Source of the DNA: Polytrichum commune
Lineage: Eukaryota; Streptophyta; Polytrichopsida; Polytrichales; Polytrichaceae
NCBI GenBank assembly: GCA_950295325.1
Contig: OX485803.1
Location: 40,871,554 to 40,935,553 of the forward strand
DNA: 64,000 bases
Direction of reading: 5' to 3'
Below, piece by piece: positions 35,601-45,627 of this stretch (the first letter of the stretch is position 1; each line of letters begins with the position of its first letter). The position numbers and the translations under genes are program-made. Under the pieces are notes generated by a model, which was not told the DNA's origin, made no database searches, and saw only the letters and a list, made by a program, of their open reading frames with translations.

Positions 35601-36704
35601 ATATAGATTCCCTTACTTAATGTTGATTATCAAGCCTAGAATTGTAGTTACACTTTGAGCATGTAGTCCAATTTCTGTTTAATACCTGTCTTTTTGGTAT
35701 CCGTTCTTGGAAGCCACGCCTAACCATGTACCACTCAAATATATGTACCCAATTAAGATACATAACTGAATTAAGCATGTCTACCTTAGTCCTCGTCAAG
35801 TTCCGCTTCTAGAAGAACAGGAAACATGTCTGGTACGAGAACCTGAGGAAACTAACACTTAATTAACATGGAAAATTCATCAAGAAGAAGTCAGTAATCT
35901 TATCGTTGGTTCAATTGCATATTACATATGTCATCAACCTATTTGGCAACCAATCCTTTGTCAGGATGGATTCATACTGTATATTTTCCCTCCACTGCCT
36001 AAATATGTGGGGTTCTCTAAAATGCCATTCTCCAAACATCTGTTGATGGCATTGCTATTTGCTCTTATATCAACATTGATTCCACATTGGTCTAATTGCA
36101 TCAAACTACAACATTGATTAAGAGCCTACCAAACATAGTCGCAATTTGATCTTTTGATTCTAGACTTTGTAGTTGGAAGACCTAACTAAAAGGTTGAATT
36201 TTGAGTTGAATCAATGCTGAGTATCATTACCTAAATGTTTGAGTTAAGCACTGAAGTATGAGTTAAGCAAGTGAGTTAAACTTTGAAGGGCATGTATCAG
36301 CACTTCCTCCACATTAAGCGCGCTGGTCACTTGTATTTTGAGATGAATGTCTTGGAGGGATACTTGTATAGGGCTCAATGCTGCAATAGGTCAGGATCCT
36401 TGGATGGCAATTGATGTGGTTTGGTGACAGGCGGTACGTGTTTATCAAGACAATACTTATTAGTGATGATTGTGGAAGATCATGGTGAGTGTTGCTCTCA
36501 CCTTGAAATTTGCTGGTGCATTCATTCTCTGCGCAGGTAGCGACAAGGTTCTTGTCAGTAAGCCCACCTGTTTACTGGTATGCTGTGCATTTGATGGAGA
36601 CTTCATCAAAGGGGCGACTGATTGGTCGAATTATATGGACTTACTGCTTGAGCTATATAGGTCTTGGCTCCCTTTTGTTTATCAATTTCTACCCTTTCAC
36701 TTGA
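28871..36704 (+). CDS. PIGV: GPI mannosyltransferase 2 (PIG-V)
   Basis: ER membrane enzyme of glycosyltransferase family 76 that adds the second mannose of the GPI anchor from dolichol-phosphate-mannose. Eight exons, all in phase: 28871-29045, 29752-29919, 31285-31483, 32157-32341, 33659-33842, 34205-34416, 35227-35390, 36537-36704. The product is 484 residues, the normal length. Family signatures in order: hydrophobic N-terminus (AVLSRLLLFALFVLW), lumenal loop with W79-D80 (VMWDSVYYMRIAECGYEYEQ), FCFNPASVFYSS, YSESLFAFCSFGG, SGVRSNGVL, FVQSHYWNVGFLRYY, and C-terminal ATRFLS...GSLLFINFYPFT. In exon 4 I used the acceptor at 32157 because it restores the family's YSESL. Intron 4 appears to start with GC (donor G/GCAAGC at 32342). 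Introns 2, 3, 4, 6 and 7 contain mobile-element copies. Confidence 0.94.
31016..31245. mobile_element. MITE family M2, copy 1 (right half missing), PIGV intron 2
   Basis: It begins CTAAGGTAGATGGGTCTTAA, the left M2 end, and continues through GTAGCCACTGTCCTCAT and GGAGCTCATATGAATATCTT. It stops about 230 bp in, without the right inverted end. Confidence 0.75.
31712..32079. mobile_element. Fold-back element F, PIGV intron 3
   Basis: The arms run inward from AATAGAGTTATCCTT (left) and AGAATAGCGCTATT (right) and meet at the palindrome TTGGCATGCCAA near 31900. Left-arm blocks such as TTGTTTTGCATACA and GGTTCATTGAGGACCAAACTCA have diverged complements in the right arm. It is homologous along its length to 23724-24083. 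Confidence 0.8.
32414..32731. mobile_element. MITE family M2, copy 2, PIGV intron 4
   Basis: Left end GTAAGGTAGATGGGTCTTAA; right end near TTAGGCACATTTACC. The interior has the shared blocks GAGCACATAGTCCAATCTCT and CATGTCTTTTTGGTATC. An 11-C run interrupts it. Confidence 0.8.
32745..33480. repeat. Two inverted M2-related copies, PIGV intron 4
   Basis: Segments at about 32745-33060 and 33140-33480 are alike. Both contain the M2 right-half blocks in opposite orientation (CACCTATATTTGAGTG, AAGAATGGA, CAAAA-GACACAT, TGTGCTCA). They extend beyond M2 with AGAGAATCTT and AACTTTTGCATC, so they are fragments of a longer related element. Confidence 0.65.
34661..35005. mobile_element. MITE family M2, copy 3, PIGV intron 6
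   Basis: The left end is worn away. The rest matches, including GGAGCTCATATGA, GAGCACGTAGTCCAATCTCT and the right end TTAAGCATGTCTACCTTAA. Confidence 0.75.
35449..35789. mobile_element. MITE family M2, copy 4 (most complete), PIGV intron 7
   Basis: Left end GAGGTAGATGGGTCTT and right end AAGCATGTCTACCTTAG are inverted with respect to each other (core AAGGTAGAC/T). About 341 bp, non-coding, with all interior blocks of the family present. Confidence 0.8.
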
Positions 36705-37644
36705 TATAAGCATTTCTAGTACATAATTCATTACTTTCAAAAGACTGCTCATCTACTTAATCTACTATATAAAAGGGTAGGAACTCTGGCCTGTTTTGTA
36801 CAGTTCTCATTCAAAACACCTGTACATTAAAGACACCACACATCCCTCCTAAAGGAATTTTGTGTTAGAAATCATCAAGTACTGAATTCATCCAATTACA
36901 GAGGTGCACACTTCCTTTTAATGCAAACACCCTGTAACTAGAAGAATTCACTTATTTGAGCCTCTGCAAATGGATACAACTTGTTCAATTTAAATGGATA
37001 ATTTTAAAGGTAAATGTTCACAACACTTATCGAGGCAGAGGATGAAATGCTGGTTACTATTGCAGAGCACAGGGTTTCTTTTTTAAGCCAAATGGTCCAG
37101 AGACCCTGAATTAGTCTATTGAGGTTAATTGGAATGAATCAGAAATGATTCTATAGGGGCAAGTTTTTACTATATACCCCCTCAGTAGGTGTTAAGAAAC
37201 GAATGCCATATTTTAAACTGCCTAATAATATTCCTTCTCCCTGCTAACAAAGTATTGACTTTCTCCATCTCCATCCATTTCACATTCTGAAACGAGATTC
37301 CACTCTATTATTGGCATTAAATGCTTTTCATAGTACATAAAGAATGACTCTTTGGAACTCCATTTAGTGATTTAATTGCACAGACTTAAACTACGTGTAC
37401 ATGATAATGAATTGACACTTAATTTCTGATTAACGGAAAATTGCCAAATATCACACAATCTCCAAATCAGAAGAAGTTTTGAAAGATATCAATTCTTTTA
37501 GGCCTCTTGAGTTCAAAACTCTGAAATGCACAGCTTCTTTACTGCTGCTGAACATTCCAGTGTTGGCAGTGCCCTCCCGCATACTACACCATAAGATCAT
37601 TCAATCAAGAGGTTGGATTTGGTGACGTGCCTGATGCCACAGGC
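36705..37644. other. Convergent spacer, PIGV and oxygenase
   Basis: Contains the two 3' ends. I see only AT-rich unique sequence, no repeat or frame of note. Confidence 0.6.
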
Positions 37645-40600
37645 TCATGTCTTCACATTATTCGTACTAGTTCCATAGTATTTGGTGAGACGCTCCTCAG
37701 TAAAGTCTCCAAAATTGCTAATCTTGTTTGCCTCCTAGAAATTCAAGAGATAATTGATGAGGTTTATCAGTGAGGTATGAAATTACTCAAAAGAAAGAAC
37801 TGCCTGTTTATGGTCACATAATGTATGATTGGAATGATCAGACTTAGCAAACACATTATGGGTAAAACCTACATGACGGAAAGTAAAGAGAAGATAATGA
37901 TGATTATGCTGTAGAAACTGCTACCTTAGTTGTCGGTTCATCTTCAGATCCCCAAGAAGCAAAGGGCTCATCCCTGTGGCAAAGATAGAAACTTCATGAA
38001 ACACCAGTACAGCCTCCAATTTCTATATAGCCTGACGAGGACGAACAAAATGCAACAGAATACAAATGTGGAACATATGTAAACCGAAGTGAGATGAACA
38101 TAATAATAGCTACTGAGGACACTCACAAATATGACCTCTTATGCATGAGCCTTTAAACCTTTTCCAAACAGAATAAGAAACAAATAGCAGGTCAGACTCC
38201 AACAGAAGCACAGTTCACATATCCAAACTTCTGGAGTTTTAGAATGTGCCAAAATAGCTGAAGAGCCATAGAAGGGAATTAAGCCTGTTGATACCCACCA
38301 ATGAGGCTGCATGAATACTGCAAAGGTGTTGCGTTCCACTCCAATTGCATTCTCACCACAGGCTGCCTGTAAAAAGAAGTGTATAGCATAGACTGGGTTT
38401 GAGATGTCTCCTTAAGGTGTGTATTGCAGAGTCATGGCAGGATGTACATCACCGCTTACAAATCCTGGCATCTCGAACAAATACCTGGACACAGTGTAAC
38501 GTGGCCTGGAGTATACCACCAGTAAGAATTTCTGTGGCCTCACCCATTTGGTAAGCAATGTCCCCCTCTGCGAAAACTGCCTGTCATATGACAGTACAAA
38601 TGGTATCACATGAGGACTCATATTTCAGTCTACCTCACACAGAATTGAAAAATATGTGGTCAAAGTAATCAAAGTATCATTCCAGATAGGTCAGGCTTTT
38701 GAGCTAACCAACCTTCACAACAGATCCTGATCTGTCAGAAATATAGAGGCCTGACTGTGGATCCGGGTTTTGAACTATCACATTATCCTTCATATACATT
38801 GCACATGTCAAACCTGCAAGAGCAATCCATTGATCAAGGGTGATGTTTATTAATGGCTCTACCTTAACACATTTACCGCCACCAGGACAACTTTAATGAT
38901 CAATATCGTCTTGAGACAAGCTTTCTGCAAGTTTTCTAGAAGCTCTCTACAAGCTGCCCTCATCCCAATGCCCCATCAAAGCATGTCAAGGGAATAACCT
39001 GTCAGAGACCCATGATCAAGGTGCCAACCACACCATGAAGCCATGTCTTTATTTCTTTCACATGTCTCCCTGCTTGCCACACACAGTCTAATTCAGTATA
39101 GGAAAAACCTCAACAGGAATAGGTTAAGTCAAGACTAAAAGGTCACTAGATCAAACATAAGTACCTGGTTGGTGGAAAATGTATGATAAGCACATCAAAC
39201 AGACAGCCATGTCAAACAGGAAGCAATTAAGAACCTGCTCAATGCCGGAAAGTAATGCAAGAGGCGAGCTTTGTGGCACTTTGAGGACTTTAGTATCCTC
39301 ACAAGCTTGCTATTCTCATATTTTGCAATTCTTGAAGATACTGCCACAAAAAACAGGGCAATTTCTTCTTAGTTCATACAATCTGACTACAAAGTCAGTA
39401 GACAGGGTCCTGCCGCAGTCACAGGTGCAACCAAGCAGACAGAAGGTGTAGGATAGAAGTCAATAGCAAAACCACTCCCACCAAAGATGGTTCATGAAAT
39501 CTTGACCCCAAAAGCGTACCAGGAGAGATTCTGTGGTGATCATGGGATTGAGTAATTTGCCTACTCTCTTGTATATAAATAGTACTAGTACTTGTTATGA
39601 TGAAGTTGACACTAGAATTATATGCTACCTCTTTCCGGTCTCTATCTGTAGTCCCACTGAGGAAAAAAGCACTGGAAGCTAGTTCAGGTAGATGTACCAA
39701 ATTTGTCACAGTGATGGGCCACCATAAGCCCCACCTCTAGAATAAGGCAGCCAAGCTCCTTGAATGCTGCATCCATAGGGAGATTTTCAAAACGACAGTA
39801 ACACCACACACAATAATAAATTGCAGCAAACTATCTGGCCAACTACGTAAACTTATCTTTGCCTCTTTTTCCAAAAACTTAAACAAATATACATCATAAC
39901 CTACTCTGCATCTACATAGCACGCATTCCATGGCCTCACTCTGGATATTTCAGACTAGTTATCTTGTGAAAACATCCAATTGAGGTGTTTCGTTTACATC
40001 AGACTTGCAACAACTGAAGGAACATTGATATCTATGACTGGAAATAACAATACCTGACTCAAGTTCAGGAAGGTCCACCTTTGGCCAAATATTGGATCGA
40101 CAATATGAAGGATATCTGAAAATTGAATAAAATAAAACGTTACTAGAACTGAAATCGATTCGCTTTAATCCAACACAGCCAAGGAACAATTGCATATTAC
40201 AACTAGCTGGAGTCATGAGACTGTAATAAGGATATGAAGAAATAGATAAGCACCAAAAACTTACTCAACAAAACAGATAAAACTTCCCCGACCAACTAGT
40301 CCCATGTTAAATTTAGGACCTTGATAAGTATTGGGATGTTTCACCAAAGGTTTTGGTAGGGACAACGAAATTTAAAACTTAGGTGGTAAGAAACTATTCC
40401 AACCTTTGCATCACAGCTTCATCAGTGGTTGGCACGTCAATGACTGGATTTGCATAAAACGAACCCTTCCAAGTATCTGTTGGGTGTGGAGGCACCAAAT
40501 TAGATATAAGATTCATCCACACAAGCTAGAAATCTGACATCCAATTTGCCAGTTATAAAGTTTGACATGAGTTGCAGTACCAATTAACTTCAAAAAAATG

Positions 40601-41793
40601 GCATTAACTTTCAAAATTACCGCAGGTACACGTTCAATACAATCGCTACCTGGTTGGCCAGACTTCAACATCTCTTTTCCGTGGCTCCAACCAAATGAGT
40701 ACCTGCATGAATTCCATATGAAAGAAAGCAAGATTTTTATTTATTTTTAAACGAACAGAAGACTTGCACTGGAAGACTTTTAGTGGCTGTTCAAGAGCTG
40801 GTCCACTTACAGTCAAATACAGATCATCTGCATGATCCACATAGGAAAGATACAAAAACACAACAAGCACAGGTTTGCAAAGATTCAACCCAGACAAGGA
40901 GTTGAATATACACCTGCTATCTGGGTCTTCCAAACATTTCTTCGACTCGTCAGAAAGCTCAGCCAACCTGGTCATGATTTCCACTTCCCGAATGAATGTG
41001 CATCCTTCCCTTTCATGCTCAGTACAGTTTCACTCAAACACGCTCTTTTCATGAACTTCTCATTCATAACTCAAATGAAAAAGGATAATACTTATAATCA
41101 AGCATGTTAACACCAGCGCTTAAACTTGTATACCCCCTACCTGGATGCAAGGGGCAAAAGTTTAGCCCTCAACTCCATATACTTCGGTACCTGCCAAAAT
41201 ATACACAGCAGCAATGGACATCAATACAAGTGGGATCCAATGAACCAACTTATAGACAGAAGACTGCATACAAAACAAGTTTATCAAGTATTGCTATGAA
41301 TCGGACACACTAGAGAGGAAAAATTCGCACTTCTGAAACAGCAATGATGCCAAGTGAATGGGGACCAAAGCCAGCCTCTAGCTGATCTGATAGATCCGAG
41401 TCAGGGTTCTGCAATAAAAACATGAAAAAAAACGGATTGTCACACGAATTGTTCGATATTGATACAAGATACCACACAATAACATAACACTAACAATCGA
41501 ATGCCGTTTGAACCATTGACATCCGGGAAAAGGTAACGAAGACAAAATTAAACTAACTTAAGAAAACCAGCTGCTATGATGATGTATGTGCAAAATCCGC
41601 CACAATTTACGATGTCCTTCCTCTTTGCCATAAATTGACATGACAGAAGTGGGTGAAATAAAAGAAAATGAAAAAACGAAGGTCGTAAATGGACCAGAAG
41701 GTCCGAATAGGAGATGGTGATGACGGGGCGAATCGCAGGTGTCGGTGTCGGATGATGTGGCTGTAGTGACTCTTCACCGTTCTCGCCTTCCAT
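37645..41793 (-). CDS. 2-oxoglutarate/Fe(II)-dependent oxygenase (isopenicillin N synthase-like fold)
   Basis: Fifteen in-phase exons: 41695-41793, 41331-41408, 41141-41190, 40914-40967, 40650-40702, 40404-40476, 40054-40115, 39698-39766, 39235-39340, 38999-39069, 38713-38813, 38485-38580, 38299-38366, 37925-37973, 37645-37734. The product is 372 residues. The iron triad is visible as H231 and D233 (WCGWHLDHGS) and H301 (ATLHCV), with the 2-oxoglutarate arginine R316 (VERNTFAVFM). Other conserved blocks are YSFGWSHGKEML, KGSFYANP, YPSYCRSNIWP, ARLLHYFP and GLYISDRSG. No transit peptide is evident, so it is probably cytosolic. Family members of this type in plants are of unknown substrate; it is not one of the hormone or flavonoid enzymes I can name. 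An in-frame ATG at 41835 is an alternative start. The exon 1 donor (CTG/GTCCAT) is weak. Confidence 0.9.
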
Positions 41794-42240
41794 TTTGCTC
41801 ACTCTACTCGCATCGCACAGGCCACAATTCAACAATCAACGCACAATTTCGCGAGCTTACAAGCCACAATTGGTAGAGAGCAAAGCGGAAAACGATGAAG
41901 TGTGAGGGACATCTGGAATTGGGAATGATAGATACAAACCTCGAAGCAAGCGCACAAGCAATTCCCGCTCCGCAGAGTACAATGTGTTGCAAGAGAACCC
42001 TAGGTTCGAGAGTGTGTAGTTAGAATGACTGCGGGAATCATCGCAATTGCTGAGTCGAGTGTTCGAATTTGGGGGCGATCCCAAGCGTATCGTATCGACA
42101 CGAGGAGCACAAGATGAGCGTTTCTGCGGCACAAATGAACTTAAAATGTTCTTGAAAATTCCCAAATTCCTATTTCCAAAGCTTTTCTCAATTAATCCAA
42201 CTTTAGAAAGAGGTCTTTGCAAGGTTGGGAATCGAGATGA
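41794..42240 (-). other. Upstream region of the oxygenase gene
   Basis: Probable promoter and 5' UTR. A 145-codon minus-strand frame covers 41857-42294 but runs into an M1 MITE and has no family features, so I do not call it. Confidence 0.45.
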
Positions 42241-42486
42241 GGGAGGGAGGCAACTATCGTATGTAAACGAGCGTACCTCGCATCCACCCAACATAAAAAC
42301 TTGAACACGTAATAGGTTTGTTGCCGATTCATCTCAATTGACCTTGGCTACACCAACACGGGTCTTCAAAGCTAATTCCGGTGTCCGATCAGCTTTAAAA
42401 AATAGTCTCTAGGTTTCATATTGTTTCTAGGTTTTTATGTTGGATGAATGAGAGGTATGTTTGTATACGATAACTCCCTTTCTCCA
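42241..42486. mobile_element. MITE family M1, copy 3
   Basis: The left end has GGGAGGGAGGCAACTATCGT and ATCCACCCAACATA. The right end has ATGTTGGATGAATGAGAGGT and CGATAACTCCCT. It lies about 450 bp upstream of the oxygenase start. Confidence 0.85.
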
Positions 42487-43941
42487 GGGTGATTGTTCAC
42501 AACACTTTCTTGGGGAAGTGGGAGGTGAAAACGCTCAATTGTATTGTAGAGTCCGGGAAGTGTTAATTTTTAGCTAAATGAATTTCGAAAACGGGATTGA
42601 AAACCCCGATCTAGACTAACGAATTTAAATTTGGTTGGATTTGGAACAACCCATAGGGGGTAAGCTTAACCACTACCCCTTAGTAGGTACTAGGAATCCA
42701 ACATATAATGTGTTTTTTTTACAAATTTGACATTGGAATTAGCTTCAAAGATCTCAATTTGGTCTAATAGCCCAAGTTGTTTGCTATGGATTGGCCATAA
42801 AGTTTATAGGGGGTCAAGGTTTTTACATTGTAAGGAATTTTCTCTGGCCTCTACCCACATCTTGACTTGCCTTGCCCATGCATTGGGGAGCATGAGAGCA
42901 TTAACATCCTCAAGGGGGTTCTCGTATGAGGGGGGTCAAAACACAAGAACCAATCCCAAGTTTCCATGTATTTCTATTCTAGCACAGCTCTCCCCCCCCC
43001 CCGGTGTCGGGACCTATAAATAAACACACAGTCCAAAAGTTTCCCCTCCCATTCTCGGTCTCATTGGAGTTTAAACCCGAGTTTGATCGTTGTCTCTTGA
43101 TGACAAGTAAATTGAGCTTGGAAACTTCACCAGAGCCGCAAAGTTGAATGAGCCTAGCATGTCTACCTATATCCGGAGTATAAATTGTGACAAGAGAGTT
43201 CATGTTCAACATTATTCAACCCTGTGAGTTGGTTCCATGACCCTAGAATATGCTATTTATATTATGTGGGCCCCAAACAAAGTAAGAATTTTGTTTAATA
43301 TCCATACATTTAAGTTGACACATGAAAATTTGGGTAGAGTTATACTCCTAGCACTATTCACAAGAATCGTTGCTCATCCCTACATTATTCACAAGAACTA
43401 TTATTCATTCATGTACTATTCATAGGAAACATTGTTCATCTCGGAGCTATTCACTAAAAATATTATTCATAATAGCACTATCATTGAAAATACCGACATT
43501 ATTCACAATATTCTTACTACTTATTATGGCACTATTCATTATTCATACCGGCGTCAATTTCTTCCTATTTTCTAAGTTTCTTCCCATGAAGGTAAGACAG
43601 TGGATGACCATGTCAAAGGCTAAAAAAGGACGGAACACAACCATGCAAGTAATAATGCTACGTGGCTAACACACCAAAGACAAGATGCACCTCCACACTC
43701 CAAATGATTGCTCCCAACTTTTTAATGATAACTTTCAAGTATGTGGCCCTATGGTGGACACTTCCAACTCCACAAGCTATTTTGGCCATTGGGTCATATC
43801 GTGCATTGCCTTATATGGTTTGCAATTGCAACAAATATTTGCCTATATTTTCAAGTTTCATAATGAGGGTTGAGATTTAGGTGTGGAAGTTATAGAAGGT
43901 CAAAGTGAAGATTTATGTTCCTCTTTGTGATCATATAGGGT
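42487..43941. other. Intergenic, no gene recognised
   Basis: Unique AT-rich sequence with a C run near 42991 and the minisatellite at 43350. Short frames lack signatures. Confidence 0.55.
43350..43545. repeat. Degenerate minisatellite, ~35-bp unit
   Basis: Repeats of the type CACTATTCACAAGAATnnTT followed by GTTCATC-like sequence occur five to six times with heavy divergence. Confidence 0.6.
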
Positions 43942-45627
43942 GAGAGGGAAGTGTCACATTCGAGCGTACCTCTCATCCATCCAACATAAAAACTTGACCC
44001 TCTATAGATCTTTGTGGTTAATTCATCTCAAATGACTTAGACTAGACTATCCGGCGTCTTTGACCCGGGTAGGTCACTCAGTGCATATTAAAAACGATGT
44101 GTGTCCTAATATAAGGAAGACTAAATTCATTCGACATAAAATTTATAAAAAAATTCCACATATTTTAGGGACCATAAAAAGTGTATAATTCCGTTACAAG
44201 TAAGGTAGATAGACTTTAAATGTGGAGCATTAAAATATAGGGGATCAAGATAAGGACCTTAGGATTTATGTTGAGTAGTAGGCTTAGTTTTGCAAACATG
44301 CTTCACAAAATTTGGATGAATATCACAACATCATATGCCCAAAAAGGATGGAAATTTTCAACATTCATTGTTAATCGTCTTCTTCATCTTGCACTCCCAC
44401 ACTTTGTTTGCCAACACCTAGGGTTTCAACTCTACTTTGTCAAAACTGGTGTTTTTTAGTTTTTGTTTGGGGTTTGCGAAACAAGGGAAGCAAAGAGTGG
44501 ATAATGGGGTCATGAAAGCAAAGATCTCAAACATGCACACAACAACATGCTCTTGAGTTCCATCAAACAAGCAAGGCTCACTTGCTCATGTTGTCACTCA
44601 TAGTGGATTCTCCTCGCCCTTGGCCATTTTGCCACCTCCGACTCCACCTCATCCAAATAAGCCTTTACAACAATTCACTCGTAGGCGGGTAAGGTGTAGG
44701 CCTTGTGGAGGTGCAGTGATAAACAATTTGGTGTTGTAAGATAGTTGGTTGACCTCCTGGCCTAAACAAAGGAATCAAGACAGCAAAATCCTAACAATCC
44801 CCACATAGAAGTTATGTAGCAACACTATAGAAAAACCCTAGCCGGTACAATTTGAAGTATGATCACACAAATAGCAAATGGATTGACATAGATTGTGTTG
44901 TATCCATTGTAACTATGCATTACAATTCGATGCAAAGCAATTGTCCAAGTTTGCCACCAAACGCACTATATAGGTGTTGTGTTTATGAACACACTTTCAC
45001 TTTTGTTGAGTTTCCATCCTATGCCTTCTTTTGAGGTGCATGATGGTAATGTAATATTAAACCTTGAATTTGCAGGATTCAAGTAAGTAGTTTCTAAATT
45101 GTGCTTTATTTTCTTGTTGCATTTTCCATTCACGTTATACTCTTGGAATGATTGTTGTAGTTGTATGTTGTGTATTTCTCTTGTCTTTCTAAAATGTTGT
45201 ACTCGTGTGGTTTTGCAATGGTATATATGAATCGTGTCTTTCTAATACCATGTTTTTTTCCCTCACTTTTTCTAATGATATACTCTTGAATTGTTATTGA
45301 TTAATTATAAGGAATATAGACTACCAAAAACTGAAATAACATTCCCAATATAACTAATGATAGGGTGGAATAAATAAGTCATTTTAGAGAATTGATTAAT
45401 TATGGGGACTGCTAATTCATGTTGTGACGGTAAATAGCCCTCACGCAAATACCCCTAAGTTGCACATGCTGGCAAAAATCCTATAGAGTGACCTACCCGA
45501 GGTCATTGAAAGCAATTTCGGTGTCAAATCAATTTAAACAATAACCTATAGATTACATATTATTTCAAAGTTTTATGCTGAATGAATGAGACGACGTTTG
45601 TATGTGATATTTCCCTTCTCACCATCA
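43942..45627. mobile_element. MITE family M1, copy 4, split by a nested element
   Basis: The left half (43942-44065) carries ACCTCTCATCCATCCAACAT and TTCATCTCAAATGAC. The right half (45500-45627) carries TTTCGGTGTCAAATC, TTATGCTGAATGAATGAG and TATGTGATATTTCCC. Aligned to copy 3 (42241-42486), the halves are consecutive, so one M1 copy was interrupted. Confidence 0.7.
44066..45499. mobile_element. 1.43-kb DNA transposon-like element nested in an M1 MITE
   Basis: It begins CGGGTAGGTCACTC and ends GAGTGACCTACCCG, a perfect 14-bp terminal inverted repeat. It sits exactly at the point where the M1 copy is broken. No transposase domain is seen; the longest frames are about 60 codons. The target duplication is unclear because the ends overlap similar host bases. 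Confidence 0.7.

Noticed and set aside
41857-42294. 145-codon minus-strand frame upstream of the oxygenase
   Set aside because: It overlaps an M1 MITE end, has no known domain and would be the promoter of a well-supported gene.
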